From the NCBI GenBank assembly GCA_963514095.1, contig OY741269.1, positions 21,777,415 to 21,841,414 of the forward strand: a stretch of DNA of 64,000 bases, written 5' to 3'. The position numbers and the translations under genes are program-made. The notes under the pieces were generated by a model that saw only the letters and a program-made list of their open reading frames with translations, was not told the origin of the DNA and did not search any database. This stretch comes from Eutrigla gurnardus. Taxonomy: Eukaryota; Chordata; Actinopteri; Perciformes; Triglidae. Position 1 is the stretch's first letter, and every line of letters begins with the position of its first letter. This document shows, piece after piece, positions 1 through 11,245 of this stretch.

Positions 1-589
1 CCACACAGTCGACAAAAAAAAAACATATTTTTTTCCCCCTCTGGATTGTGTTTCAAGAGAGAGAGCTTTCTTAAAACAAAAGCCACTTAATGCGGTGTGT
101 CAGAAGTAGAGATGGAAAATCTGATGATGGGATCCAAAGGTCAACTGAAATGTTGCAGACGGACATAAAAAGAAATCACTAAAGTCATGAACCCGCGAAT
201 TCGCCATCTAAACAATTTACAAACACTGATTCTGAAGGAGTGTATAATTACTGTACTTGACGTGGAAGGCATACTTTTGAAAAGGGTTGTTCAGATGTGT
301 TTTTATAAGTGGGGTTGTATGAGGTACTTATACGCAGGAGGTGTATTTCCAACAGTAAATGGCAATGGATGGTGGCAGCTAAACCTAAAAAAAAAAATGT
401 CAGTTTAAGTACGCTATATTTAGTATATTTAAGACAGCCCATTCTACTGGGGAACTGAAGCTCTAATCTGTGCTCGTTTCAAAGCCACAATACTCCTTTG
501 TTTGTGTTGTTTGACTTTGGTGTTTAAAGGGTTAATTCAGATCATAATTGATCTAAATCCATCTTGATTCTGGTGTGAGGCTTCATAAT

Positions 590-735
590 TCAAGGTTCAA
601 CTTTACAGCTAAGTGTTAAAGTCATCTTAGTAGCTAACTCGCATTGGTAGCATAGTAGCGACCTGTCGATCAGCAAGTAGCCCCTGAAGCATCCCCTGCT
701 TTCTGGTCTGTTTGACTCTAAATGTACATCTCTCA
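590..735 (-). repeat. Dispersed repeat R1, fragment 1
   Basis: On the minus strand this matches the 3' half of a repeat seen again near 10900, 21490, 36090, 42880 and 59990. Shared blocks include agagtcaaacagaccagaaag, the ggcttacctgctgattgacagg-type block and a block about the tagctgtaaagttgaa motif. The family is not one I can name. Confidence 0.7.
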
Positions 736-1429
736 TCTATATACGCTGGTTTCCAACCTTTTATCATTGATTAGCTAAATATGCAACAGTAGATCTTAAA
801 CAGAGCCCTGCGTATGAGAATAACAACATTTAACACCACATTTTCTTACTTGAAGTCTCATATAGCAGCATTCCTCCTGCCGGTGAACCTCATCGTTCCC
901 TCCATCAAATGAGGCACTCGGTGTCTGCATCCGTCTCTTTAACGAACGGTGCACGGCTTTATTAATCACCATAAGTAAATACTGTATATAACCAAGTTTT
1001 AACATGAGCACTATCTTTTTAGTTAACGTCAGTAAAAACGCCACTTCGCTTACGCTAGCTAACCTCTTTGGTAAATTACAGTCAGTAGGCTACAATTCCA
1101 ACAAGTTAGTTTAAAAGTCAGCTGCAAACATAAAAATCGTTACAGTATACTTACATTTGTACGAGGTTTGTGTCACGCTGTCGCCAGGATCACCGCATTC
1201 TTCCGCCATTATCCAAAAAGTTTCAGAAGTCAGACGAGCCACAATGCATTTTGGGGAAGTTGAGTATATCAAGGTTCCCTGTATACTCAGAAATTCTTGC
1301 CAATGCAATATACATCCGGGCATTTCTCGCATACATAAATCCACATACTATTGTATGTAGACGCACTACGTACTCAAATATACGTCACATTTTAGTACGA
1401 GTAGGACGTTAATATGGCATTTCGATCAC

Positions 1430-1535
1430 AGCCATAGACTTCTATACAATCAGAGAGAAGTCGCCCCCTGGTGGCCAGTAGAGAGAATGCAAGTTCAAGG
1501 CACTCCAATTTTGGCTTCACTTTTCTGGTTCTGAT
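1430..1535 (-). repeat. Dispersed repeat R1, fragment 2 with CTCF-like core
   Basis: Read on the minus strand, this is the 5' head of repeat R1: tgaagcc, then cttgcattctctctactgg, then the ccaccagggggcga core (1461-1474), then tatagaagtctatgg. Together with fragment 1 it may be one element interrupted by about 700 bp. The CTCF-like core is closest to the canonical motif in this copy. Confidence 0.7.
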
Positions 1536-2401
1536 TCACACAATAACACAAACACAACACTGGAGGCAGCAGCAGACCAGCAGCATTAATTTAAATTACT
1601 GTTTTTGCCAATGGAGTCTGGTGACTTTAAAGACAGCACACACTGTCTATGGATATGCACCTCAAACAATCTCACTTTTTCAAGTCTGCTGAAAGAATAA
1701 GGAATAAATAAAATGCTCCCTCTCCACACTATGACTCCGTAATGGTTCAATGATCTCGAGGGTCTATTTTTTAAAGTTAAACGTCCCATAAAATTCCCAC
1801 GGCGCAGCGCGATACTGTTGTTTCCTGGCCGTCTTAAATCCCTGAGGACGATTCTCCGGACATTTCTTTCCTCTTCATCACGTGCTGGAAATGTTACAAA
1901 AGTCAAAGCCCTGCACTTCTGTCACTTATCAGATCGTAAAAAAGCTCTAAAGACTTCTTCACAACAAGAGCTCCTCATTTATCACCACAGTGTCGAGAGC
2001 CTTCTAGGAATGTTTTTTTTTTATCAGTATTCCTTTATATTTGATGTGAGGGTTTTTCTTCGGTTTAACACTTATTTTGCAGGTGTGTATCAGACACAAA
2101 CAACAGCTATCATTCACACATACCCAAACAACAAGATTCCTCTCCACCCATTCGTGCCTGAACCGGCTCGTCTCGCTTATCTTAATGCATCTTATCACAT
2201 CAGGAAACCTTTGGCCTCTCACGAAACTCTTCAAGAAATATTTTGGAACAAGAGTTTATTCGCAGGGCTGGGTGTCGCTAAAAAAATTACGACACCAATG
2301 CAAGTACAATTAAAAGTGATACTGTTACCAATTAAGTTGTATTTATTTTCATCCAAAGCCACAGGTCTGTAGCATGGACAAACCTGACTGCCGGACTGTT
2401 A

Positions 2402-2554
2402 GTGGATTGTCGATACATACCAACTGTATTAGACAGCTAGCAAGTCAGCAAACTAGCAACTAGGGTTGGGTATTGTTTAGCAAATTAAGACTAGTGGATA
2501 GTCGATACATACCAACTGTATTAGACAGCTAGCAAGTCAGCAAACTAGCAACTA
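2402..2554. repeat. 61-bp direct duplication with 92-bp period
   Basis: Positions 2402-2462 and 2494-2554 are the same 61-bp block with one mismatch (gtggattgtcg versus gtggatagtcg). The 31-bp spacer carries gggtattgtttagcaaatta, which resembles the arm of the palindrome just downstream. The arrangement looks like a rearranged small inverted-repeat transposon. Confidence 0.85.
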
Positions 2555-2570
2555 AACCCTAGTTGCTAGG

Positions 2571-2634
2571 GTACTGGCGTCTTAAATTGCTTAACGATAC
2601 CCGGGTATCGTTAAGCAATTTAAGACACCAGTAC
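2571..2634. repeat. 64-bp near-perfect palindrome
   Basis: Two 32-bp arms meet with no spacer at acccgggt (centre between 2602 and 2603). 31 of 32 positions are complementary; the mismatch pairs 2578 with 2627. The arms contain taacgatacccgg. It could be the fused ends of a MITE and could form a hairpin or cruciform. Confidence 0.9.
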
Positions 2635-3298
2635 CCTTAAAATCATAACAATCCCAATAGAGTTCTTCATTAGGTACCCATGATGTGAATCAAAGCTACA
2701 TGTACTGTATGTCCTACTAGCTAGCCATTGCATTGTTGCGGAAGTCCAGTTACCACCAGGTTCTGACTGTGAGCTCTGTTAGCACTGACGCTGTTGTTAG
2801 CACTGTTAGCTTCTAGCAGCCAGCTCAGCAATCACTGTGTTTCTGAGCCTGAGGCTCAGGCGATCCCAGCTATATGGGTTGTAACTTCTGCGATAGTGGG
2901 TCGATCACACGCCCTGTTAACAGCCTTTATGCTAAGCTAAGCTAAGTTAGGCTAACAGACTGCTGGCACCATCTTCATATCTCTATCATAGCAAGAAAAG
3001 TGTATAAGTGGATTTCCTAAAATGTCGAACGAGTTCCTTCGAACACCGGATTTGACCAAAAACATTGTACAGTTCGGAAGCCTGTAGCATTCTTTCTTTT
3101 TAATCTCTGTTCGGCTACTTACACCAACACACATTCATAGCCAAGATACAAATTAGTCAAGTAGTTCAAGTGGTATAAACTAGTCAAGTTAAGTTAAATA
3201 CTGCAATAACACAACTATCTAGCTTGGCATTGTACAAAAAAGGTTTAATGCTGCCTTAGTGCTGTACATTTTTAACATCAACCAGAAGACCTTCTTTT

Positions 3299-3319
3299 TT
3301 ATTATTATTATTATTATTA
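3299..3319. repeat. (ATT)n microsatellite
   Basis: About seven copies of a TTA/ATT trinucleotide in AT-rich intergenic DNA. Confidence 0.85.
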
Positions 3320-4474
3320 AGTGCAGATTCAGTGTTGGCAGGAAACAGCAGCTGTCCTTAGTCCACTTTACAAATTAGACTGATACAAGTTCACACAGTA
3401 AACAAATACAGGTTATTCTTCTTCCTTTCAGGTGCTTTGACTCCACATTTGTCGTCCTATTGCTGCACGATGAAAATCTTCGAGTATCTTTTTATTTGAA
3501 GACACAAAAGCAAAAGGCCTTCTGTTTTTACATCCACGGCGACATATTTGAAATTGAAAGGATAGATTATGAAACTATATAAAAACCACAAAAAGAGCAT
3601 AAAATCTTCGATTTGATCTTTTTCCGTCCTGTGAGGACCTGGACCTGGTTTGGCTGCTTGTCTCCCCTCCGCTGTGCTTTCAAGCAGACAGACCATAATT
3701 TAACACCTCGGTGGTGCCGTTGTAATTACTCACATAATATCTCAGACTAAAATCATAATCATCACCTTCTATCCGGCTGCATAAGTCATTAAAGCACTTC
3801 TTCCTGTCCTCCTTCAGAGATTGTCTGTGAATATCATAACTTCAGCTCTTTTCATGCCCCCTTTCTCACAGGACCGGTACTTCCTGGGGACCTCTATCCA
3901 TTTGTAATAATTCGGGGAGACCTTTTTAGTGTCTGAATGAGAAATGCCGGGCTTTTTAAATAACTCCAATGTAAACCCACTAGCATCATTATTAGAGCAA
4001 CTGATGTGGTAGAAAGACTGAGATTGTCCATCATCCAGAAGGCCGCTGTTCATGTCCCATGCAAAACTAAAAGTTAATGTTACCATTTTGTCACAAGTCA
4101 AAAACTGACAATAGAAGGGAACGTAGTAGAGGTGGGAGAAATAATCGATTCTATGATGCATCGCGATGCTTTGTTGAACAATTCTTCATCAATGCAGTAA
4201 AGCCAAATTTCGATTATAAAAAAAAATATGGGCAATCTTTCCACATTTTAAATAAGTAATTTTAACAGATCAACTGTATTGTACAAATAGGATAATTAAA
4301 TCCAAAATAGAAAGAATAATTTAATAATCAAATCGTAAGGTGACTGACGATTCCCACCATTAGTACGTAGAGCGTCATAGTTGACGAGTTGGGGGTGACA
4401 CTGAGAATTTGTTTTGGTTTATTTTTTTTGAAGGTTTTTCGTTTTTTTGGGCGCAAATTCAGGAGGCTCATCTA

Positions 4475-4585
4475 CCCACCTATATATCCATCCATTATCG
4501 CTGACGTATAGACAATCACATTCACACCGATGAGCCTCTTACTGAGAGGCAGCGGTTGCTAACCGCTACACCAGCGTCCAGCCCG
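4475..4585 (-). mobile_element. Truncated fish SINE/LINE tail
   Basis: The tatccatccattatcgctg block, the cacattcacaccgatgag block and a tRNA-like gaggcagcggttgctaacc block occur in the same order as in the fuller copies at 29316-29670 and 60227-60603. Most of the middle is deleted here. Confidence 0.5.
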
Positions 4586-4805
4586 GAGGACCATATAATA
4601 TGATTTGAGCTCCACTGGTTGTAAGAATCCTGTGTGAAAAAGGGGCTTATTATCAACTGTATTGCTGTCAAACATCTCCTTTTTTTTGTGTTTTTTTTTT
4701 AAACTGGATTTGTTTTTTTCGTGATGGAAGAACAGTATATATGGATATTTTTTTACAGTGTTGTTGACCGATAACAGTATTCGTAAAAGCGTGGAAGAGT
4801 TCATT

Positions 4806-5681
4806 CTAACAGGACTGAGCCTCGATCTGTGGTTGCACCGACTGTCTCTTGGGACACAGTATCTTGGAGAAAGCCCTTCGGAAGCTGCTGTGGCAGAGCG
4901 GGTAGAGGAACGGGTTGATGGCAGAGTTCAGCCACAGCATCCAGAACGTGATCTCGTACCAGTAGTTCGCCACGCACGTGCCGCTGCAGGCGGCGCGGAT
5001 GATCATCAGCAGTGTGTATGGAGCCCAGCAAATCCCAAACGTGCACACGATGATGGCGAGCGACTTGGCGATCTTTTTGTCCCGGGACAGACGGGACGCC
5101 TGCGTGCTCCGGCCGGGAGCCGCGCAGGATGGTGCGTGCTGAAACAGCCGGGAGTTCTTCCTGCACGGAGAGAACTTCTCCCGCTGCATGAATATCTGAC
5201 TGTTGTTCGCCTCGCCGCAGGACGATGGCGACAGGATGGCGTCATCGTCCTCAATGACCGCCGAGATGGCAGTTGGCTCGCTGGATGACACCTTCCGCGT
5301 CTTCACGAAGAACACGGACCAGCCTCCTCCCACCGCGGTGGAGTCCCGGTGCTTCCTGGCGAGCCGCCGCGCCCTGTCGTCGTCTTCCTCGGCGCAGGTG
5401 CCGGCATTCTTGGTCCGCCGGTGGATGTTCAGGTAGATGCTGAGGTTGAAGAACGCCACGGACACGAACGGCGTGAAGAACTCGAAGGTGGAGGCGCTGA
5501 GCAGGAAGTACCAGGTGAAGTAAAACTCGGCGTAGCACTCGTGCGCCGGGACGACGCTCTCGCCGACCAGCGTCTCCCAGAAGATGATGGCGGGGCCGTA
5601 GAGGAGGAAGGCCAGCGCCCACACCGCCACCATCTTGAACACGGCCTGGCGGGTCATGTTCCGCTGCGCCCGGTATTTAAC
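4806..5681 (-). CDS. Receptor exon 3: TM4 to C-terminus including ICL3
   Basis: The acceptor is cctcag|GTTAAATAC and the exon is 876 bp including the stop. It encodes TM4 (VWALAFLLYGPAI), extracellular loop 2 with the disulfide Cys, TM5, a long acidic/basic third loop, TM6 and TM7. The exon is GC-rich compared with flanking DNA, so long spurious frames overlap it on the other strand. Confidence 0.97.
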   Translation of the reverse strand, partial: VKYRAQRNMTRQAVFKMVAVWALAFLLYGPAIIFWETLVGESVVPAHECYAEFYFTWYFLLSASTFEFFTPFVSVAFFNLSIYLNIHRRTKNAGTCAEEDDDRARRLARKHRDSTAVGGGWSVFFVKTRKVSSSEPTAISAVIEDDDAILSPSSCGEANNSQIFMQREKFSPCRKNSRLFQHAPSCAAPGRSTQASRLSRDKKIAKSLAIIVCTFGICWAPYTLLMIIRAACSGTCVANYWYEITFWMLWLNSAINPFLYPLCHSSFRRAFSKILCPKRQSVQPQIEAQSC

Positions 5682-8600
5682 CTGAGGTCCAAAGAGAGGA
5701 AGTTGTCAGCAACTTTCCACAGCTGTTCATATACCAATGAAAGTATTTTGCCTTTAAAGTTTGATATAAAACACTTTGAATTTCCTTGTTGTTGAAAGGT
5801 GCTATACAAAAAAAATTGCCTTGCCTTTTGAACGGAAACAGCTGATCTGAGCTTTCGCACCATGACTTAAAAAAAAACATTAAGCATTGACGTTGTGCAG
5901 AATGGACATATTCAAACAGGGAGGCTGCAGAATGCAGATATATTACACTGTGATAATGCGACAAAAACAAATTCGATTTTCTTTTCTGAACTTTCGCACC
6001 ATGAATAAAGGCATCAAAAAATCATGGACAAACCAAATACTGGCTCTAGATAGCGCTTTGTACGCGGGAGAAGTTTCAGTTTGTTGCAATTTGCAGCCTC
6101 ACCACTAAGGGGTGCCAATTCCTACACTCTAGACCTACACACTGAGGCAGTTTTGTGTGCAATTATTCAGAAAAATGACATGAATACCACTAAATGCAAA
6201 TATTTCACCTTTTTTTGGTTGACCAATCTAGGCTATTAATATTAATTATATGAAATCATATGTTCTATAATGTGAACTCAGCCACTCAGTCTATTTTTTT
6301 CCCCTGCTTCCTTATATATTATCTCCTGGTTGTTGCTCACATATTTATGTGTTCTGGTTGCCTCTTTGCTGCTGTAACACTACACACTTCCCTGCCTCCT
6401 GGACTTATAAAGGATTATTTTATCTCATGCAAAAAAGTGTCGCAACCACTGCTGCCGGTGTGCATAGATGTGACGTGAAAAACCTTTGCAGGCGAGCACA
6501 CCAGAGACAAAACGTAGAAGGCCGATGTCAGTCAGCCACATTCACTGATGCAACACAATAGTCTGAAAGAGAACATCTGGCTTCCCTCCTGCATCATTAC
6601 GCAGGACTCCTCCACTTACTGTCTTATCAGGGTTTCATTTCTATCTTTGCCTCAAACCACTGAACGTGTTCAAAGAGCCGAGACATAAACGGTGTCGGAC
6701 GTAATGCCGTCTTGTTAAAGACCAGCTCAATTAAATCCACTCAGTCCAAGTCTGTAAACAATGAACTGGAGTCACACAGTGAACAGAAGCGCAAGAATCA
6801 GAACAGAATTAATACGTAAATAAATAATATTTCCTACTCAGCTGCTGGGATCGAGCCCTCAGTAATCAAGGAGATAAAAGAGACGTTTTCACCAAACAAG
6901 CTGAATTGAATTGGAGTCAACAAATACAGTCGATTAAAAATAACAAAGGCACCGAAACAATCCGAATGGTCTGCATGGAAATATTTAACTTTCATGCACA
7001 AATATTGTCTGGTCAAATTGAAAAATCAGCCAACTGAAGATTGTATCGGCTTTACACAGTTGAAGCCAATAGGGGCAATAAATATCTGAGCTAATGCCAC
7101 ACAACTCAAGTATTAGGGGGGGATAAAGTAAAACAAAGAATTAAAGCAAAGCATCCAAACCCAAACAGATAACCTCCCTTTATTCTTCCCTCCCTCTTGT
7201 TTTTTTATTTCTTTTTCTTTCGTCTTCTACTTTTCTTCTTCCCTGTTTACAATTTAGTTATTGTTATCATTTGTTTGTTTATTCTATTTCCTTCTTTTTC
7301 TTATTTCCCTGACTTCATTGATTTTCAGTGATTTCATTCACTAAAATACGCGGCAGGAAATGTCGCAGTGAGACAAAACTCACTTGCAAAAAAATTGAGA
7401 TCAAAGTAGCACATTTCCAAGAAAAAATATTATTTTTTTAATATTCTCTGAGATCATAGAGTTGTGAGCTCCACTTGAGGAGCGATTAAATTGATGATCT
7501 GTCGTTTTGAGTCCTGCTGGACCACAAATCCCATAAACCACCAGTAAATGTAACCAGTGACGTCATCGCATCCATTGTTGCGTTGTAGTTCCTGATGACT
7601 TAAAGCTCACGCCTCATCCAGATGTTGTTTTCTCCTCTGAATGGGCCCAAACTCACAGCAACATCTCTTCACAGTTCAGATGCTGATGGTGATGATCTGG
7701 TGATTCAGAGCTAAAATCACCCGTATTTCCTGATTGCTAAATCCGACTGCAAAGTATAATTGGCCATCCACTGCAGGCGTCACACACAAATATATATCAG
7801 AGAATATTCAAGTTTTCTTTTCCGAAATGTTTGAGTTTTTTATCGAAAACGCACCACTCTGTTTAACAAAAAAGAAGCTTTTACCCACAATGACCCTGTT
7901 GTACTTGAGTAGTGCTTCTAGTGATGCATGTAAAAGTAAAGTTCCCTTTGTAACGGTGATATATTAATAGACAAAATGCAAAAGTCTGCATCCAAATGCA
8001 AATTAACTAAACAGGTCCACTGAGCTGGAGTGCTTTGAGCATGCAATAGATATACATATCTGACATAGGCATACGTTTTTTTTGGAAGGATTGGATCATT
8101 TCGGAGAGAAGTTGCCCTAGATTTGTCCACATTTTTCTTAGAGTCGACTGTAGTGGCATGTCTACTCACCGCTCTGGTGACTGACAGGAAGCGGTCGTAG
8201 CTAATGAGGACGATGTTGAAGACGGAGGCGGTGCAGAGCAGGTAGTCCATCACCAGCCACACCTTGCAGAGCCCCTTACCCAGCATCCAGCGGCCCGTCA
8301 GGTTGTAGGGGATGTACACCGGGATGCAGAAGGCACCTGGAACGCACACACACACACACACCCACACATGAAGATTCAACACCACCACCTCCCACACCCA
8401 AAGAATTCACACCTCCCCTGACCCCCTGGATGCTGCGTTACCAAGACAACCCCCTGCAGAGACATTTATAAGGGTGCTGCACAATATAAGCCTCACTGGA
8501 ATATAATACAGAGATGCTGTATATAAAACAAAAAAGGTCAAGGTCACCACTGAACTCTGCGAGGGGGGGGGGGGGGGGGGGGAGTCCAATATATTTGGGG

Positions 8601-8914
8601 CTTATTTCCTGGGAGACTTTCCTTCCTGCTGCCAGGAGACACAAAAATGAATAAATAAGAGGCGCCAACTCACCCACGAGAAAATCCGAGATGGCGAGGT
8701 TGAGGAAGAAGTAGTTGTTCTGGTTTCTCAGCGTCTTGTCCACGATGAAAGCCATGATGACCAGCGCGTTTCCCGCCACCACCACGACGACCAGCGTCGC
8801 CATGAGCACCGACAGGATCACCGCCAGGTAGCCCGGCAGCACGGTGCCAGCCTCGGACACCGCGGGAGTCAAGTTGCCACTGGAGTTGGACTCCAGGAGG
8901 ATGTGCGCGCCCAT
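4806..8914 (-). CDS. Histamine H3-type receptor (rhodopsin-like GPCR), 427 aa, three exons
   Basis: The joined exons are 8674-8914, 8170-8336 and 4806-5681 (stop TAG at 4806-4808). Introns fall in phase 1 and phase 0, the same three-exon plan as known HRH3/HRH4. Visible hallmarks are N-glycosylation sites N10-S-S and N14-L-T, TM1 GNALVIM, TM2 LNLAISDFLVG, the amine-binding Asp of TM3 (D111 in MDYLLCT), DRF at 128-130 in place of DRY, a TM5 Glu (E203 in STFEFF), TM6 CWAPYTLL, TM7 NPFLY and a short cysteine-containing tail. The third intracellular loop is about 130 residues. H3/H4 receptors are Gi/o-coupled histamine receptors of the plasma membrane. The sequence resembles human H3 more than H4 (TRA-V-x-YRAQ, SLAIIV, MIIRAAC, YPLCH-SFRRAF), yet synteny is that of HRH4. 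I therefore leave the symbol open between hrh3-like and hrh4. The start is chosen as the Met preceding the glycosylated N-terminus, with poly-T directly upstream. Confidence 0.95.
5682..8169. other. Receptor intron 2
   Basis: A 2.5-kb AT-rich intron with no other coding signal. A short LINE-tail-like segment (about 5764-5825) lies near the acceptor. Confidence 0.8.
5764..5825. mobile_element. Non-LTR retrotransposon tail fragment
   Basis: The block ttgaaaggtgctatacaaa followed by ttgccttgcctttt is the reverse complement of the segment at 58188-58262 (gcaaggcaattttatttgta then agcacctttcaacaa). This is a common fish retrotransposon 3' end; I cannot assign the family. Confidence 0.55.
8170..8336 (-). 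CDS. Receptor exon 2: TM2 end, TM3 and ICL2 DRF motif
   Basis: The acceptor is gcgttccag|GT and the donor GCG|gtgagt; the exon is 167 bp. It encodes GAFCIPVYIPYNLTGRW, the TM3 Asp and DRFLSVTRA. A (TG)n tract on the transcribed strand (plus 8346-8366) lies just upstream of the acceptor. Confidence 0.96.
8346..8366. repeat. (AC)n microsatellite beside receptor exon 2 acceptor
   Basis: On the transcribed minus strand this is (GT)n about 10 nt upstream of the exon 2 acceptor. Confidence 0.85.
8563..8582. repeat. G20 homopolymer in receptor intron 1
   Basis: Twenty consecutive G on the plus strand (C20 in the transcript), inside the roughly 340-bp intron between receptor exons 1 and 2. Such runs are length-unstable and hard to sequence. 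Confidence 0.9.
8674..8914 (-). CDS. Receptor exon 1: N-terminus, TM1 and start of TM2
   Basis: This exon encodes residues 1-80 plus the first base of codon 81. It ends in TM2 after SDFLV with donor G|gtgagt. The extracellular N-terminus is about 30 residues with two N-glycosylation sequons. Confidence 0.95.
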
Positions 8915-9330
8915 AGTTTTAACAACTGTAAGCCGAAATCATTTTTTTTTTTTTTTACCTTTCTTTTTCTACTTGTTGTTTGTCTTCTTCTTCTCATTTC
9001 ACGCACAGAAACGGCGTGCGGCTCCAATTAGGCGCCCAAACGTTCCGTTCCACCTCACCCGGGAGTCGAACATGACCGGAGACCTGTGGTTCACTTTCCA
9101 CAAATCTTCCATTTTTCTCGCCCCCTCGGGATTCCAGAGGAGAGATACAAGTTTAAATTAAAGCTTGATTTAATTTTTAAAATTATTTAGTTAATATTGT
9201 AGGTCCTGAGGGAGGATCTCTCCGCTCCTCTCTCCGCTCCGCTGCTCGATGTGCGGGTACCGCGGAGCGCACACTTGCTTTTGTCACCGACGTCAAGCCC
9301 GCGAGAGATAACGACTACATCCGCTCATCC
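8915..9330 (-). promoter_or_regulatory. Likely 5' UTR/promoter of the receptor gene
   Basis: The first exon should start shortly upstream of the ATG at 8914. The block 9205-9310 is GC- and CpG-richer than its surroundings (gtaccgcggagcgc, and cgacgtca resembling a CRE half). No TATA box is clear. Inferred from position and composition only. Confidence 0.35.
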
Positions 9331-9824
9331 TTACAAAATAAAAGTCTTACAGTAATACTTTATGTTGCGTTGTTGAAGAATATTAAAATATTAAATCTAG
9401 ATGTGTTTAATCACAGTGAATGTTTTACATTTTTATGTACTATGCCATGCAACGGTTGTAGCGGGCCTCGTTGCGGATTTGCTGAGGCAAGAGCAAGAAC
9501 AAATGAATACATTTAACAACGTAATACTTAATCTACACACTGTAGGAAAGCACTGTAGTCAGATGAGTGACAACTTTTGTCAAGCTAGCTTCACAATGTA
9601 TTCAATTTCTGAATCAATCTGATTTATGTTTGTATTTCCAGTCTTTTACAGTATGTTGAATGCTTGAGATACAACAAAACTTAATTAAAAAAATTAAAAA
9701 ATAAATAGCTAGCAAACCAGAAAACTGGTTGGAAGCTACTTTGATGATTCCGCCATGCTTTAATGCTAAACTGGTTGCAGAAAATTAGCCGAGCAGCGGG
9801 CTGGTGACAGCGGCAGGCCTGGGT

Positions 9825-10025
9825 CCCTAGCTAACTAATTAGCTAGCCAGCTACCTAGCTAACTAGCTTCCTAGCTAACTAACCAACTAACTAGCTTCCT
9901 AGATAACTATCAAGCTACCTAGCAAACTAACCAAATATCTATCCAAGTATCTTCCTAGCTAGCTAGCCAGCTACTTATGTAACTAGCTTCCTAGCTAATT
10001 AGCTCCCTAGTTAACTAGCCAGGCA
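9825..10025. repeat. Degenerate (CTAGCTAA)n repeat
   Basis: About 200 bp made of variants of agctaactagcttcctagc. The unit is irregular, 8 to 16 bp. Confidence 0.8.
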
Positions 10026-10897
10026 TCATGTCTCCGGAGCTGTGTCACTCTCTTCCCTGTTAACTGTGATGTCACTTTTCGCCTTCACCTAACACCTAAC
10101 AAGAATCACCATTTTCGTTTCTGCCAAAGAAAACAAGTCAGTTCTACCCTTATTCTATTTTTTATGACACAATATTTTTACAGAACATGATATTCAAAGG
10201 CTAAACACAAGTCTACCTTATTGTATCAGAACTGCCCAAAAAAATCAACATTTGCGTCAGTGAAGACAGGTGTGAAATGGTTTTATTGTGTAGGTAAATC
10301 AACTTCTGGTCTTGCTCGGGGGTGATTGCTGCACACTTGACGCGTTTGCTTCTTTGTCCTTCGGGCAGCAGCCGATCAAAGGCTAAAGTCTGAAACCAGA
10401 AGCTGAAGTGGTCTAGACAACTGAAGCGGACCGAGCCGGACTGCAGGTCTGCCAGCAGAGCGTCATGTAGACGTTTAGACCATCGAGCTCAGTGAATCAG
10501 AGATCACAGTCATCATCACCTCCCTTTGTTGTCTCTTCCAAGGTTTTACACCACTGTGTTAATCACTATACACCATCCCTGAAACTCTTATTACTTTAAT
10601 AATCCATCTGCAATAGTCTGCATATTCAGTGTCCTTAATGTTAATTGAAAAGAAAAAAAAATCAAGGTTTGCTTTACTACAGCGCTCCAAAATCATGAAA
10701 TTAATACAACAATATGAAATAAATAAGCAATAAGAGACGCTGAAAAGGTGTTATGAAAGTCATTATAAAATACAATCATTGTTTCTAAATCAGTAGGGCC
10801 TAATAAAAAAATAAAGATGTAGAAAAGTGTGCATTATGCTACAAAATGTAACAATAATAACTTCCATAAATGTGGGGGGAAATAGAAATAAGGATTT

Positions 10898-11245
10898 ATC
10901 TCAGTAAACATTGTAAACATGAGTTCATGGTCTCAATCTCTAGTTTCAAGTCTACTTCAATCCAGCATGATGTTCATTTAGTATATTATGGTCCATTTAG
11001 AGTCAAACAGACCAGAATGCTTTAGGGGGCAGGGCTTACCTGCTGATTGACAGGTCACAACCACACTACCAATGCTAGTTAGCTGCAAAGATGACTTTAA
11101 AACTTTAGCTGTAAAGTTGACCTTGAATTAAGAAGCTTACTAGCAGCTTCACAGAATCATGGATCCAGTAAGGGTGCTGCTCTGATCCACCCGTCGCTCC
11201 TCTTCAGTCCAAATATGGTCACTTTCTTCACTGGTTGCAAAAATG
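10898..11245 (+). repeat. Dispersed repeat R1, 5'-truncated copy
   Basis: Begins at atctcagtaaacattgtaaa and runs through gagtcaaacagaccagaa, tgctgattgacaggtc and tccaaatatggtcac. It matches the 3' three-quarters of the copy at 42875-43335. The CTCF-like head is missing. Confidence 0.8.

Larger units (their letters stand above)
1..4805. other. Intergenic region upstream/left of the receptor gene
   Basis: I see no supported gene here. The short open frames have no recognisable domain and no splice-consistent partners. The region holds pieces of the dispersed repeat described separately (about 590-735 and 1430-1535, minus orientation), a duplicated 61-bp block and palindrome (2402-2645), an ATT microsatellite (about 3299-3319) and a fragment of a fish SINE/LINE tail (about 4475-4585). 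The 3' UTR of the receptor gene should occupy the right-hand end. A reverse-strand AATAAA (plus 4418-4423) is a possible polyadenylation signal, but this is weak evidence. Confidence 0.6.

Noticed and set aside
1471..1692. ORF starting MASRENASSRHSNFGFTF, with a similar one at 35966-36154 (minus)
   Set aside because: Both come from the reverse strand of the dispersed repeat R1. The similarity reflects the repeat, not a protein family.
4758..5622. Several long open frames on both strands over receptor exon 3
   Set aside because: They are GC-rich shadow frames of the receptor coding exon and lack any domain or splice partners.
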